NCBI GenBank assembly: GCA_032718565.1
Contig: JAVGVS010000012.1
Location: 967,474 to 1,031,473, forward strand
Source of the DNA: Distichodus sexfasciatus
Lineage: Eukaryota > Chordata > Actinopteri > Characiformes > Distichodontidae
Direction: 5' to 3'
DNA length: 64,000 nucleotides
Below are positions 1-12,160 of this stretch, piece by piece. The position numbers and the translations under genes were made by a program. Every line of letters begins with the position of its first letter. Within the stretch, counting starts at the first letter, position 1. The notes beneath the pieces are model-generated. The model had not been told where the DNA came from, searched no databases, and was given only the letters and a program-made list of their open reading frames with translations.

Positions 1-1545
1 TCAGGTGGAAGGTCGGTCCAAGTTTGGCCAGTGGTGTGTTAGTTTTGTGAGGATTTTGAGATTAGTTGGATGGCTTTCGGATCAGCGTTTGGGCTTGAGC
101 GTGAAACGAGCGGGGAGCTTTGGATACGCACAGGTTTGGCTTGTGTTGAGCCTGGCACCGATCCTCAATGCTCTGTGCCAAACGTCTGTGGCTGAGCAGC
201 ACAATGGATTGGAATGGATTGGAAAGATTGAATGAAGAGCCTTTGAGGACAAACTGTAGATATTCTGTGATGTTGTTCTGTTTTTGGAAGTGGATGTTCT
301 CAGAGGCAAAATTGGGAACAAGGTCAGAGACCTTTTTATACAAAAGAAGCTTTTTTAAATTGAAGCAACATATTATTGTATAATAAAACTGTTTGCCAAG
401 GTCATTGATATTTCACATAGAATTAATTCAGCTCGAAAGTGCAGCATATCCTTGATTGACAATGTTGATTTATCTTGTTATTTTAGTGTTTGTTTGCTAG
501 ATTTAAGCTCTTGTCAATAATTTCCCATTTTGGAGTGAGTGGATTGTCTGTTTTTAAAGCCACTGTAACAGGGGCTTGCTGAAGCAAGGTGCCGGAGATC
601 ATGTGGGATTTAGCTTAATGAGCTCTGTCTAAGAAACAAAGGAAGGATTGCAGACTATTCTAAAATAGTCATGGTGATGTGTCCATCCTACATTACAAAC
701 CTTTGAATGCAATATAGATATCAGTGAAATGTGAAATGTATGTAAAAGTATGTAAAATGTGACACATTTTAAGCAGACTGGCTTTACAAATGATTGGTAT
801 GTATTGCCATGTCTTTAGTCTTTAAACTCCAGAACAAGCTGTCTGACTCTGGACTTTGTTCCAGAGTGGCAAGTCAACTGATATGAAATTCATATCATTA
901 GGGGGTTTAATTATCATCCATTAGTGATTAATAAGTTGATTTGTATTTATTCCAGTAAGAGGGTGTTTTATCAACTGGTGCAAAGAGTATGTTTGCTTAC
1001 TGAAACATTCTGCCTTTCAAATTAGTTTCACAATGGAATGCATAGTGGAATAATTATTGCTACAATGTAAAATATATTGTAGCAACTATCGCTACACACA
1101 TCATCACTCGATGGTCCCTGTATATTTTATAGAGCCTATATTTGCCCACCCTGAAAGCGAATTTTTGTTTGGGTCCATTAATTGACTGGGAGGCTGAGTC
1201 AAGTATCTATTAGTAGATGAAAAGTGTAAATTTTCCCCACCTGAATTGTATAAGGGCAGAAGAGACCTCTCTACTTCTCTCTACTGACCCTTTCCAGTTA
1301 GATGATATAAGAGGAGAGCTCTAAATCTCTTTTGTGGATCATTGCCAGGTAGCAGTAGTGCAGAGGCACTGACCAGCAAATCCTGACGCTCTGTGCACAA
1401 CAGAAGTTAGGTCAAGATCCATAATGGCGATGTGCAGTCTTCTTTGAAATGTGTCTCTGCATCGTAAATAGCTTCAGAGTTCTTCATAGACATAGGTGAC
1501 CTTATTTGTTTGCTTGTTTGTCTTTGTGTGTGTGTGTGAGAGCAG
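1..1545. other. Presumed lnx2 intron, no coding signal
   Basis: This stretch is AT-rich unique-looking sequence before the first recognised lnx2 exon. No RING-domain motif or convincing open frame appears on either strand. I therefore treat it as intron; the RING exons and promoter should lie to the left of the window. Confidence 0.6.
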
Positions 1546-4500
1546 GTGTCCTGGAACACAGAGTCAGAGAGCTGCTTTGAAGGCCACCCGCGTGGAGTGT
1601 GGGGACGACAGGGCCATGGTGACGGACACCTCCAAATCCCCACAGACAGAGTTGACGGAGAGCATGTCGTCGCCCCCTGCTGGTTCCACCGCCTGCAGCG
1701 GCATGCCCATGTGGACCGACGAGCCTGGCGTGGACAATCCTGCCTTCGAGGAGAGCACAGAGGAGGAGAGTGAGTCAGCGTTACCTCATTAGCAGTGTTG
1801 GGGAAGCTACTTTTAAACAGTCGCTTTTCAAGCTAAAAGCCACTTATGATTAGAAGTAGCCAAGCTACTGTTTTATATAGTAGTTAGCTACACTACAAGC
1901 TACAGAGAAAAAGTAACTGGCTAAATCAAAGCTATTTCTTAACCACTTGCTTCCATCTTGGCCAAGAGTAACTCCATCATGGCATGGTGCAGTTGCCTGT
2001 TTGATGCCACTTGCTAGTTGATAAACACCTGATAGTTGAAAATACCGACCTTTGTAAAGAGAGGAAAAGTAATGAATAACTATTTGTAAAAAAAAAAAAG
2101 TTACTTTTAAAGCTACTGTCACTCTAGGCTTTCTATTTAGGGGCTTGGGCCTAGTAATCCGTAAAGCTGTAAAAGTAGCTTCTTTTACTGATACGCTAAA
2201 AAAAAGTAGTTGGAAGATGAAAGCATTGTGAATATTAGTTAGCTACTCCCCGATACTGCTTGTTACCATCATGTGTATGCAGCTTTCTGTGCACGTATGT
2301 GTTTGACAGATTTTCTTCTCTTCTTAGGCATCCATGGTTTGGAGTGTGTCCCTGTGCGCGTGAAGCGTCCTCTCAGCAACCCCTGCATCCACCTCCTACG
2401 TACAGGCAGCTCTACCTCCTCCGGGTGGGACTTTGTTGAGTCTCTGCCCTTATCAGCCGAGGAGGGTACAACATTGTCCTTTTCTGTTCCATCATTAGCC
2501 CCAAAACTGGTTGCTACAACCTGCTGTATTTGCAGTAGATGTTCCTTGTGACTGATCTTCGCTATTTGTGCCCTCCCAGGTTGTGTCAAGTTGCCCTCAC
2601 TGCCTGAAGGTGAAATCACCACCATTGAGGTTCATCGATCAAATCCCTATGTGGAGTTGGGCATAAGCATTGTGGGGGGCAATGAGACCCCGCTCATAAA
2701 CATTGTGATCCAGGAGGTTTATAGAGACGGCGTCATCGCGAGAGATGGAAGACTACTGGCCGGTGACCAGATATTGCAGGTAATGATAGCTGTTGGGACC
2801 AATCCCAGTTCAGAGTGTGCAAAAATGGTTAGAACTTAGCTGACAAAACTGCACCACTATTTATAGAACAGAATGACAGGCCTTGGAGGGTTGAGTAAAT
2901 CTACACATTTTAGAGTGCCATCGTGCAAGGGTTCAGTAAGGCTCTGTCATGTCTATGAATTTAAAAGATGCTTGAAGGGAAGTTAATTCTGTTCAGAATT
3001 GAATTTTATTTGTATAACGTTTTTTACAGCACACATTGTCACAAAGCAGCTTTACGGATTACTAGGCCCAAGCCCCTAAATAGAAAGCCTAGAGTGACAG
3101 TAGTAAAGAAAAACTATGTCATGACACCAAGTTAAAAAAGGTCTATGAGCTCCACTAAACATGTCTCTGAAGTAGTTTGCTGAAAATACCTCTCAGATTA
3201 GGCATTTTCGCCTCTCTTTTTACCCTTCTGTCTCAGTCCCTTTTAGAAGGGGCTGCTTCTCATTAGTATTCCTAAATGCAAATGAGCCGCTGCCACCCAC
3301 TCCGGAACTGGGGTGTAGACAGCAAGGCGAGAGTTTACCTCATGAAAATAATCGACGCGGCTGCTGCTAACAGACCATCCATACAGCCATACAGCCATAC
3401 ATGTTCAACACAACGCTACGCCAGTAGACTTCTTCATTACGTTTCTGACGCTAGCACTTGCAGGAAAAAAATTGCGGATCAGGAAGTGCTAGCAGTTCTA
3501 CCTGGTGGACGGAGGTTCTCAGATAGGAGGGTGGAGTTATTCAAATGTGCCCTAATGTGATGTAGAGTTAGGGGAGAAATCTAAACGGCTCGTTTAAGCA
3601 CACGATTTCTGACATTCGTAAATTAATACCAACACAATTCACCATTTTTATCAACCTTACAGTGTGTGTGTAGAGGGAGTACAGACCCAAATGGATGTCC
3701 AAAGAACAGAAAAAGTGAATTTGTCATAATATGGGACCTTTAAAGGATTCATAATATTGTGTGTGTACATTACAAAACTTTGGATGTCTAAATAAGGTCG
3801 CGGAAGTCCTTACAGTTTCAAGAACATTGATGACTCTTTAAACTGTTAAATGTTTTCATGCATCAGAGGCAGACATTCAATGGAAAGGGGAGATCCGTCT
3901 GTAAAGATAAATATTATCTCAGAAGAATTCTGCGTCACATCACTGCTATTAACCACAAAGGAAAAATGGAGTAAAATCTTTCTAATAGGGTAATTATTTC
4001 AATTAATTATTAGTTGTTTAGGATGATGTGAAAATGTGTGCAACTTCAGTGAATAACTTCTGATGTGTTTTTTCTTTTCTTTTTTGCTGTTTAATTTCTT
4101 ATGTTTGGAAACATAATTATTAGGTAACCATTTAGTACTTGAATGCCAGACTAACCGATGACAGATTGTAGTGTTATGTTAGCAGTCTACATGTTAGCCA
4201 AACTAAATGACCTAAAGAAAACAATTTGGTGTGAATTGGTTTATAGTTTTTATTGGCTAAAAATGAAGAAAGGTGTGTCTAATTCAGAATAGTTTGGGAA
4301 CCAAAGAAATGTGCTAGTTTCTGTTTTATTAATTGCTCTGGCAGAGGTGATTTGCTCTTGTGATGCCAGGTCATTTTTAGGGCTCTTCGGTAGTATATTA
4401 TGATTTAAAATAGCGAAGGTGATTAATTAATACACATAATCCTCATAAAAGTACCTTAAAAAGACTCAATAATGATAAGAGGAGTAGTTGTAATCTGCTA

Positions 4501-7500
4501 CCCCCACCCCTGCATACAGTGATAGTCACATACGTGTGTCTAAATTATTAGTTCCTCTTTCAGCTCAAAATCTACTTCATTTAGTATCTCTTCTGATGGA
4601 TCACAACACTGTCCCTTTCCCTTCTCTCTTCCTCTCTGGACACAAAGGTAAACAATGTGGACATCAGTAACACGCCCCATAACTTTGCCCGCTCCACGCT
4701 GGCGCGCCCCTGTGCCACGCTGCAACTGACAGTCCTGAGAGAGCGGCGGTGCACAGCCAGACCTCTCCCCGCGCCCACTGCATCTGCCACGGCTGCCACG
4801 CCTGAGGGCAGCCCGGCCAGTCTGCGTATCACCTTGCACAAGCGTGACTCCACCGAGCAGCTGGGCATAAAGCTGGTGCGTCGCACGGACGAGGCCGGCG
4901 TGTTTGTGCTGGACCTACTGGACGGGGGGCTGGCCGCCAAAGACGGGCGTCTTCGCAGCAATGACAGGGTGTTGGCAGTCAATGAGCACGACCTGAGACA
5001 CGGCACACCAGAGCAGGCTGCACAGATCATACAGGTAGAGAGAGAGAATATTTGAACATTTTTATGGAATTTAATTACATTTCAATGAATTTGATTTCAT
5101 TTTCATTTGTTGATTTATCATGATATTAAATGATTGTTTATATATACTGTATATAGTAATTACACTGATTCCAATCTTATGTATTATAATGTTTTTTATA
5201 TACAATATTCTCCAAAAGCATGCAATACAGGTTATCTGGAGACTCTAAATTGGCCTCGTAAAGTGTAAATGTGAATGTGAGTGTGATTGTGTGAGTGTGT
5301 GTGCCCTGCGGTGTGTTGGCCCCTGCCCAGGGTTTTTTCCACCCTTGCGTCCATAAGTTCCTGGGATAGGCTCCGGTCCCCCCGCGACCCCAGTTGTTAT
5401 TATCCGAACCGCTTAGTGAATGAATAAATGAGTATATAGTATTCCAATATTTCTAGTATCTCATTCTAATATCAGTTTTCCTTTTTCCAAATGTTCCTAA
5501 CAGCCATTTCCATTTCTAATTTAGACACGTTTACATCACGTTCGGGCAGCTTGTCTGATTGCACAAATCTGTTCAGGTCCAGAAAGGAAACAAATCTGAT
5601 TTGGGCATTACCGCCTGTGGCCTGAAGGCAGGCCGTGACTGGGTGACCTGTTTCTCTGTCTGCAAATGCAGAGCACACAGGGACAGCAGTGTGGCTGTGC
5701 ATCCAGTGAGCTATCACTCCAGCTGAACATTTGAGCAATAAGTAGTTTGGGAGCACTCTACCCAAATTTACTAGTGTCAGTTGGGTGGAGTGGCATTTTA
5801 AAAAGTCATATGCTGATGACAAATTATTTATATCTTGGACAAAGCTTAAACAACATTTTCGAGTAGTGGGTACTCTAGCAGTTCAGTGACTGTTCAGATT
5901 GAGGAATTCATGTGCCCATGGGAGGAAAAAAAGAGAAATAGACAGTTGGTGGGTCATGAATTCTGTGTCATAGAAGATGTAAGAAGAGGTAGGAGTGTGT
6001 GTGAATATAGGCTGTTAGAAGTGACAGTCTTGGTCTCATTAGCAAACTTCAGCTATTTCATAATGCCAATTAGTTACACTGCCCTACTTTCCAAATCTAA
6101 ATTTGAACATCCTCCCTGCTGCGTATTACTCCCTCTTTACTAAATGAACATAAAAGTTCTTGATTGAACTTAATTATCAGCACTTTTAGTTTCACAAAAC
6201 TTTTATGGTTTTTTTTTCCATTTGTTTGTTTTTGTACTGCTGCCATCCACCATTTCTTATACTTCTGAAATGCTGACTGGATGAAAAATGACTGGACGAT
6301 CTTTTTAATGGCAATTAATAGTAAAAGTTGCACAACCAGATGTGTTGTTTGTTTTACATGTGTTCTGACACTTGTCAGGCTGTCATTGTAAATAAAAATC
6401 CGTTTTTAATGCCTTGCCAGTCATTTGTCTTGACATTTCTTTCTGCCTGTCATAATCTCTCAGTTAAAGTGCCATTATTTGACTTTTTTAGGCCAGTGGA
6501 GAGAGAGTCAATCTGTTGATCAGCCGACCAGGCAAGCAGACCGTAGCCGTGCACACTGGCTCCAGTGCTGCCCGTGATAGCTGGTGCCATGAACATTTCC
6601 TTCCTCTGCCACGTACAGCTGCCCCGAGCCCAGGTCTGCCACATCTTACCCGCTCATCCACCCATAGGGTGAGTCCCAAACCTTCAAGAATGGGGGTTAT
6701 GGATTGCGTCTGGTCTCAGTGGTTCTACTCCAGTCCAGTTCAGTTTGTAGTTCAAAAGCAAACAGCTCTGATTCACTCTGTGGAGGCAATGTATGGCATC
6801 ATGTAAGGCATTACGTTAAAAAAAATGTGTGTGTAGCAATGTTAGAGATGTTGGCTTACTTTAAAGTAGTGCTTGCACCAAAAGAACATCTATCACAACA
6901 TTACCAACTAGATGGTTGATAATTTTTTTATAGCAGCAAACTAGGATTTTACATTTGATACATTTAGCATACGCTCTTATTCAGAGTGACGTACATTTCC
7001 TAATTACAGAGGGTAGTCTGCCTAGAGGGTCTTTCTCTGGGTCTTTGGTGCTACTGCTGGAAGTAGGATACAGCTGGGTTTAAACCATCTTTTAGGTTCA
7101 TAGAATCTTACCACTATGTCATTACCATTTTTAGCGTATAAACTATCTTGAAGTATGTGTGTTTGAGAATGAACCAGTTATCTAGTATTTGTCAATAGTC
7201 ATCTTTGGTCTAGTGATAGGACGCATGCCTATATAACAAGAGATCTGGGGTTTGTCCTTTCTGTGAGGCCCTTAACACCAAGCACCAAACCCACACAGGG
7301 AGAGCATGCACACTCCACACAGAAAGGCCCTATGGCCAACCTGGGGATCGAAGCCAGGACCTTCTCGCTGTGAGGCAGCAGCGCTAACCACTGCGCCACT
7401 GTGCTGCCCTGACCCCAAGTTGATCCAGGGAAACCAGGCTTTGGTCCCTTTGGCTCCGGTTGGGATTAAGCGACTCAGATAATGAATGAATGGATGAAAG

Positions 7501-10500
7501 TTGCTAACTGACAAATGCCATGAATATAAATTTCATCTACTCAACATAACTGGAAAAAGTTTGTCTCAGCAGGATGAATGTAAATGTTCTAGATTTTTCA
7601 TTCATTCATTTTCTGAACTGCTTAATCCCTATTGGGGTTGCGGGGGCTGGAGCCTATCCCAAGACCATGGCCACAAGGTGGGGACCAACCCTGGTCAGGG
7701 GCCAACACACCACAGGGCACACAAACACACTGTCAGTCACACCTTACGGGGCCAATTCAGATTTACCAATGAGCCTATAGTGCATGGTTTTGGTCTGAGG
7801 AAGAAACCAAAGCCACATGAACACGGGAAGAGCACACAAACTCCACACAGAAAGGCCCTACGACCAACCCGGAGATTGAATCCAGAACCTTCTTGCTGTG
7901 AGGCGGTAGCGCTAACCACCGCGCCACTGTGCTGCCCCACTTTCTAGATTTGAACAAAAAATAATGTGTAAACTATCTGTTATCTTGCATCTACTATCTA
8001 TTCTCCTCAATGTAACTTCCTGTAACATAGGCAAGAACTTTCTACTAACATTATTTTCACTGTGGGTACCATAGTGGGAGCCCTAATTCATGAGCTCCTG
8101 ATACGCCTCCAGTTTATCCTCATGCATTCATTCATTCATGCATTTTCCAAACCGCTGTAATCCCAACTGGGGTCGCGGGGGAACCGGAGCCTATCCCGGC
8201 AACTTTCGGGCGCAAGACGGGGACCAGCCCTGGGCAGGCGCCAACACACCGCAGGGCACACACACTCACACATTCATACCCTCATACCTTGAGGGCAGTC
8301 GCCAGTTAACCTATAACGCATGCCTTTGGACTGTGGGAGGAAGCCCACGCAAACACAGGGAAAGCATGCAAACTCCACACAGAAAGGCCCTACGGCCATC
8401 CCCGGGGTTCGAACCCAGGACCTTCTCGCTGTGAGGCGGCAGCTCTAACCACTGCGCCACCGTGCCGCTTATCCTCATGCAGTTATCATTTATTAGTTGT
8501 TTTTGATGGATCGCTTATGTGATTGATTGTATGGAGCGAGCGCTAGAGACACTCCGGGGATAAACCTTGCTAATGTTTGGAAAGCTCATCAGAGTCAGAA
8601 TCAGTGGCACTTAAGCGAAGCGCTTCCCTCTTCTTTTCCGCTCTAGCTCTGAAAAGATTTACAATTTAGCATGTGTGTGTGTTAGGACCTCTCTCAGTGT
8701 GTGAACTGCAAGGAGAAACACATCACTGTGAAGAAGGAGCCCCACGAGTCACTGGGAATGACGGTGGCCGGGGGGCGGGGCAGCAAAAGTGGAGAGCTGC
8801 CCATTTTTGTGACAAGCGTCCAACCGCATGGCTGCCTGTCACGGGACGGGAGGATCAAACGAGGTTAGCCACACCCTCAAATTCCATTATACTGTTTCCT
8901 TTGCTGTTTGTGTCCGTCCTGGCATACTGTTACTGCAATTTTTACAGCAGGTCACCGCTAATGCCATCAGTGTCACCAATCAAGATTTCTTTATCATTAT
9001 AAATCATTTCTGATGTCATGATGATAAAGCGTTCTTTAGCCTGGTGACCTCTCTTGTCCTTGAAACTTTGATCTGAGGTTCAGGTCAGCTTTCATTCATG
9101 AATTATGATCCACTAAATCTAAGCCTTATTGATGCTTGGGTGTGAAATAGTCAAAAGATAGTAGGTGCAAAGACACTTTTGGAATCCAAATGCTGTTTTG
9201 GTTGTGCATTGGATCGGCAAGGCTTATATTTGTTAAAAATGAATGGATCTTATGGATGAATGGATCAGATAAGTGTTCTTTTTAAAACTGGTGGTGGGTA
9301 TGTTGGGAAAGTTTTCTTCTGAAAATCCTCGCATTAAGCTCCATTAATAGTGTTCAGCCTGATTCTCTGCCCAGGTGATGTCCTGCTTAGCATCAACGGT
9401 CAAGACCTGACCTGCCTGAGCCACAGCGAAGCGGTCGGCACCCTGAAGTCCAGCGCTGCGTCCTGCTCCGTCCAGCTGAGGGCGCTGGAGGTCAGCATGG
9501 TGGACGAGCCGGGCCAGGACGAGGGGCTGTTGCCACACCATGAAAGCGAATATGATGCCAGCTGGTCGCCATCTTGGGTCATGTGGCTTGGTCTCCCCAG
9601 GTGAGGATTATGTTAATTCGCCAAATGCACCTTGATCTTATTAAACAAATGCTAATGAGCGTTAATGGATGCAAGGTTATGCAGCCACCGCAAAGGATCG
9701 CGGGCAATGAAAGATGCTGCATTTAGCTCCTCTGCTCCCCAAAGCGGAGACGAAGACACTTGATTCATTTCGGTGAGGCAGCCTTTAATAGGATGTACTT
9801 TACGCACTGTGCATTTCTTTTTTTAGACCAGTAACAATTGCTCCATTGGGATGCACGGAAATAGCCACCTCACCTTGGTGTGCAACGATCCAAAAATCTT
9901 TTTACATCAGTGAAAATGACGTGGCCTGGGCCATCAGTACGGCCGAGTTTTGGATGTTCACCTACTTATTTCTCGTGTCCTAAACTGAGTGCCGTCAGAA
10001 TTAAGGACACTTGAGCTATTTTGGATTAAGAACGGTTCTGTAACTATACTGTTCTGGAGAATGTGTGCTGTAGAAGAGATTATGATCAGGATCTTTGGCT
10101 AAAAATTTAGTGTGAAATCTCAGTTGCTCAAACTCTATCTCTCTTGTCAGCTCAGGCTAAGGCCGGGACACAGAGCGCTTTCAGTCCTGTTTTCTCCGTC
10201 TCTCATTCACTCCATTTTTCCCTCTCTTCCGCCACCCCCCCACTCCTCTGCACCCTTCTGTCTCCTTCCCTTCTCCTGTCATTATGCCAAACCCCTTCTC
10301 ATCCAATCCCTCAGTCCTCCTTCTCCTCCCCCACGTCTGCAGCTGTCCCTTCTTTTTTGTCCATCTGTGGTTCTGACTTCCGTTCCTCTTCAGGCCCAGT
10401 TCCTTCCGATCTTTCGTCTCCTCCCTGTTTCTTTCTGTCTCTTCCTAAAGTGTGCTCTAACTTCCGCCACTGTTGCTCTTCCTTTTCATCCGACTCAGTA

Positions 10501-11459
10501 ACCTGCACAGTAGCCATGAGATTGTGCTGCGCCGGAGTCACCCTGGCAGCTGGGGCTTCAGCATCGTTGGAGGTTATGAGGAAAACCACAGCAATCAGGC
10601 TTTCTTCATTAAGACCATTGTGTTAGGAACACCAGCTTACTACGATGGACGTCTGAAGTGAGTGAATGGTTCAGCGATGCTCAGTGAAATAAGTCAATTC
10701 TCTTTTAAACACTAGCGATGCACCTCTACCACGCACTAATCATATACCAGTGACTGGCATCATTACTTTATGTGTAAGACAACATCAATCTGTGCTTAAA
10801 CATTACTTTCCTGCCATTGCAAAATGCAACTCAATTACAACTCAGTATGGATAGGTGGATGGATACATACATGGATAGATGAATGGACGGATCAATGCCT
10901 GGATAGTTGGGTAGATATATTGATTGATACATGGATAGATGAATACATACATACATACAAGCATGGATGGATAGATAGCTACTGAATATTAAATCCCAAA
11001 CTAAAGCAAACAAACCTATCACAATTCAAATAGGTAGTATAAGCAAGTGATTTAATAAATCAGTCCATTATCTTTTTCCAGTGTCAACTACTTGAGTCAG
11101 TATCAGGGTAATATCGGATATCAGAAACACATTGCTGCATCGCTGCTCTTAATAAGTACTTGTTACGCCAATAAAAGTAATATTGTTCTCCATTATGCTT
11201 TCAATGTTACTGCATGCTCTACTTTCATGCCAGTGGAACCTCGTTTTCCTTCTGATACTCAAAACATCAACAAGTAGCATGATCATGTGCCTACTCTGAG
11301 TCAGTTCCTGTCTCTGGCTCCAGGTGTGGTGACATGATTGTGGCGGTCAATGGCCTGCCCACAGCGGGCATGAGTCACTCGGCCCTGGTGCCCATGCTGA
11401 AGGAGCAGCGCAGCCGGCTGGCTCTCACTGTCGTCTCCTGGCCTGGCAGTCTGGCATAG
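1546..11459 (+). CDS. lnx2: LNX2, ligand of Numb protein X 2 (partial, C-terminal part with four PDZ domains)
   Basis: LNX2 is a RING-type E3 ubiquitin ligase and PDZ scaffold that binds Numb and other membrane or junction proteins. The RING exons lie outside the window. Exons seen: 1546-1769, 2580-2779, 4648-5034, 6492-6668, 8686-8863, 9375-9600, 10499-10657 and 11324-11459 (TAG). All have AG/GT borders and phases join throughout, giving 561 visible residues. The first exon carries VDNPAFEES, the Numb-binding NPAF-type motif. PDZ1 (ELGISIVGGNETPLINIV) runs over exons 2-3, PDZ2 (QLGIKLVRRTDEAGVFVL) is in exon 3 with its end in exon 4, PDZ3 (SLGMTVAGGRGSKSG) spans exons 5-6, and PDZ4 (SWGFSIVGGYEENHSNQ) spans exons 7-8. 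The C-terminus is WPGSLA. The first acceptor at 1545 is the least certain (an alternative AG lies 3 bases upstream). Choice of LNX2 over LNX1 rests on sequence resemblance and on the neighbouring gtf3a-rpl21-usp12 block. Introns are repeat-rich. Confidence 0.93.
1793..2258. mobile_element. hAT-like non-autonomous element (MITE) in lnx2 intron
   Basis: The left end reads CAGTGTTGGGGAAGCTAC and the right end, read in reverse, CAGTATCGGGGAGTAGCTA, so the two ends are imperfect terminal inverted repeats. The flanks CTCATTAG (1785-1792) and CTTGTTAC (2259-2266) agree at 5 of 8 positions, consistent with a decayed 8-bp hAT target duplication. The interior is full of GTAGCTA/TAGCTAC-type words. No coding capacity. 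It begins 23 bp past the donor of the NPAF exon. Confidence 0.65.
2113..2169 (-). repeat. 57-bp segment, exact reverse complement of 3047-3103
   Basis: Read on the minus strand this segment is identical over all 57 bases to 3047-3103. It lies inside the hAT-like element at 1793-2258 and includes CTAGGCCCAAGCCCCTAAAT on the minus strand. The two copies flank the PDZ1 exon of lnx2 (2580-2779) in inverted orientation. Confidence 0.95.
3000..3110 (+). repeat. Dispersed fish repeat fragment, partner arm of the 57-bp inverted repeat
   Basis: The segment contains TTTTATTTGTATAACG followed by CACATTGTCACAAAGCAGC, words I recognise from a common teleost interspersed repeat. It continues into the 57-base block 3047-3103 that is perfectly complementary to 2113-2169. 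It lies in the lnx2 intron after the PDZ1 exon. Confidence 0.7.
5215..5437 (+). repeat. SINE-like repeat, tail-proximal part
   Basis: The segment includes GGTGTGTTGGCCCCTGCCC, GGGATAGGCTCCGGTCCCCC, GTTATTATCCGAACCGC and an AATGAATAAATGAG tail. These match, on the opposite strand, the copies at 7598-7938 and 8124-8468. The tRNA-like head is missing. It sits in a lnx2 intron. Confidence 0.7.
6955..7085. repeat. Old dispersed repeat fragment
   Basis: The words CGCTCTTATTCAGAGTGACG and GGTCTTTCTCTGGGTC recur in diverged form at about 35605-35720 (CGCTCTTATCCAGAGTAACT, GGTCTTTCTCAGTGG). The first resembles the reverse complement of a LINE 3' tail of the kind seen at 40985-41035. Confidence 0.45.
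7280..7500 (-). repeat. SINE copies, two joined fragments
   Basis: 7280-7411 is a minus-oriented head of the tRNA-derived SINE: read on the minus strand it gives GTGGCGCAGTGGTTAGCGCT (A-box region) and a B-box-like segment. 7412-7500 is a plus-oriented tail fragment ending AATGAATGAATGGATG. The junction suggests rearrangement or a second insertion. It lies in the lnx2 intron between exons 6492-6668 and 8686-8863. Confidence 0.7.
7598..7938 (-). repeat. tRNA-derived SINE, full-length
   Basis: On the minus strand it starts GGCAGCACAGTGGCGCGGTG with a tRNA-like A box and a diverged B box. A tRNA-unrelated body follows (AGGCTCCAGCCCCC on the minus strand), then a (GAAT)n tail at the low-coordinate end. 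Length is about 340 bp, near-identical in layout to 8124-8468. Confidence 0.8.
8124..8468 (-). repeat. tRNA-derived SINE, full-length
   Basis: This is the best-preserved copy in the window. The minus strand reads GTGGCGCAGTGGTTAGAGCT (A box) and GGGTTCGAACCCCGGGGAT (B box), then the body, then a (GAAT)n tail at 8124-8140. It is the third minus-oriented head-containing copy within 1.2 kb of this lnx2 intron. Confidence 0.85.
10850..10975. repeat. Degenerate GGAT/GATA/ATAC tetranucleotide repeat
   Basis: The segment is made of GGATGGATAC, ATACATACATAC and GGATAGATGAATGG units with many substitutions. It lies in the last lnx2 intron. No coding or RNA signal. Confidence 0.8.
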
Positions 11460-11792
11460 CCGTGTCACGCCATCCAAGACCAACTAAGCGATTTATCAGT
11501 CCAATCTCCCGCCCATCGTCGTCACAGAGGCGCCATACTGTCCATGTGAGTCTCAGAACTTGAATGCTTCACTCAATGCTGAATAAACCAGGCCTTAGAA
11601 TACCCTGCCACGCCATTGAGGCCACACCCCTCTGGAGAGCGGCCGTAAGGCCCACCCATGACTTGGCTGACCGACGGCCTGCCTTGCCAGAGGTTTTATA
11701 TATCGATATGTGTTATCTCTGTGTTTGTGTGTTTATGTGTGGGGACAAATGCGCGCTTGTGTGTTTGAATGAGTGTACGTGTACAGGTGTTT

Positions 11793-11798
11793 AATAAA
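11793..11798 (+). terminator. lnx2: lnx2 polyadenylation signal
   Basis: AATAAA lies 334 bases past the lnx2 stop codon and is the first canonical signal. It sets a 3' UTR of roughly 350 nt. Confidence 0.75.
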
Positions 11799-12160
11799 TA
11801 ATTATTTCCCACAGAAACACGTGTAATGAGTCAGCATTGAAAAAGTCACTGTGATTACAGGTTAATACTGTTTAGACATGAAAGTAAATGTCTGTGCTGG
11901 TTTAAGCCTAGTATTCTTCTAGAGAAGTTTCAAACTAGTCACTTACTCCAATGAAAAGACCAAAAAAAAAAAGGATAGAAAAAGTTACCTAGGACAACAG
12001 GTAACATTTACCTTGATTACTAGTGAAGTTGGATGTGGCATGTGATAGAATGCCATGTTGCATTTTAGGAGGTGGTTCTAAACAGACTTATGTGCTGAAG
12101 TACAAGTGGAATTAACAAGCAGCAGCAAGACTGAGGCCAGGGAATGGTTCTAAATTAAAT

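Noticed and set aside
7501..8434. Open frames through the lnx2 intron
   Set aside because: They translate SINE copies; the repeated peptides come from the same repeat units.
10112..10626. 160-codon plus-strand frame rich in Ser and Pro
   Set aside because: Most of it is the pyrimidine-rich intron before the PDZ4 exon of lnx2, and it runs through that exon in the wrong frame.
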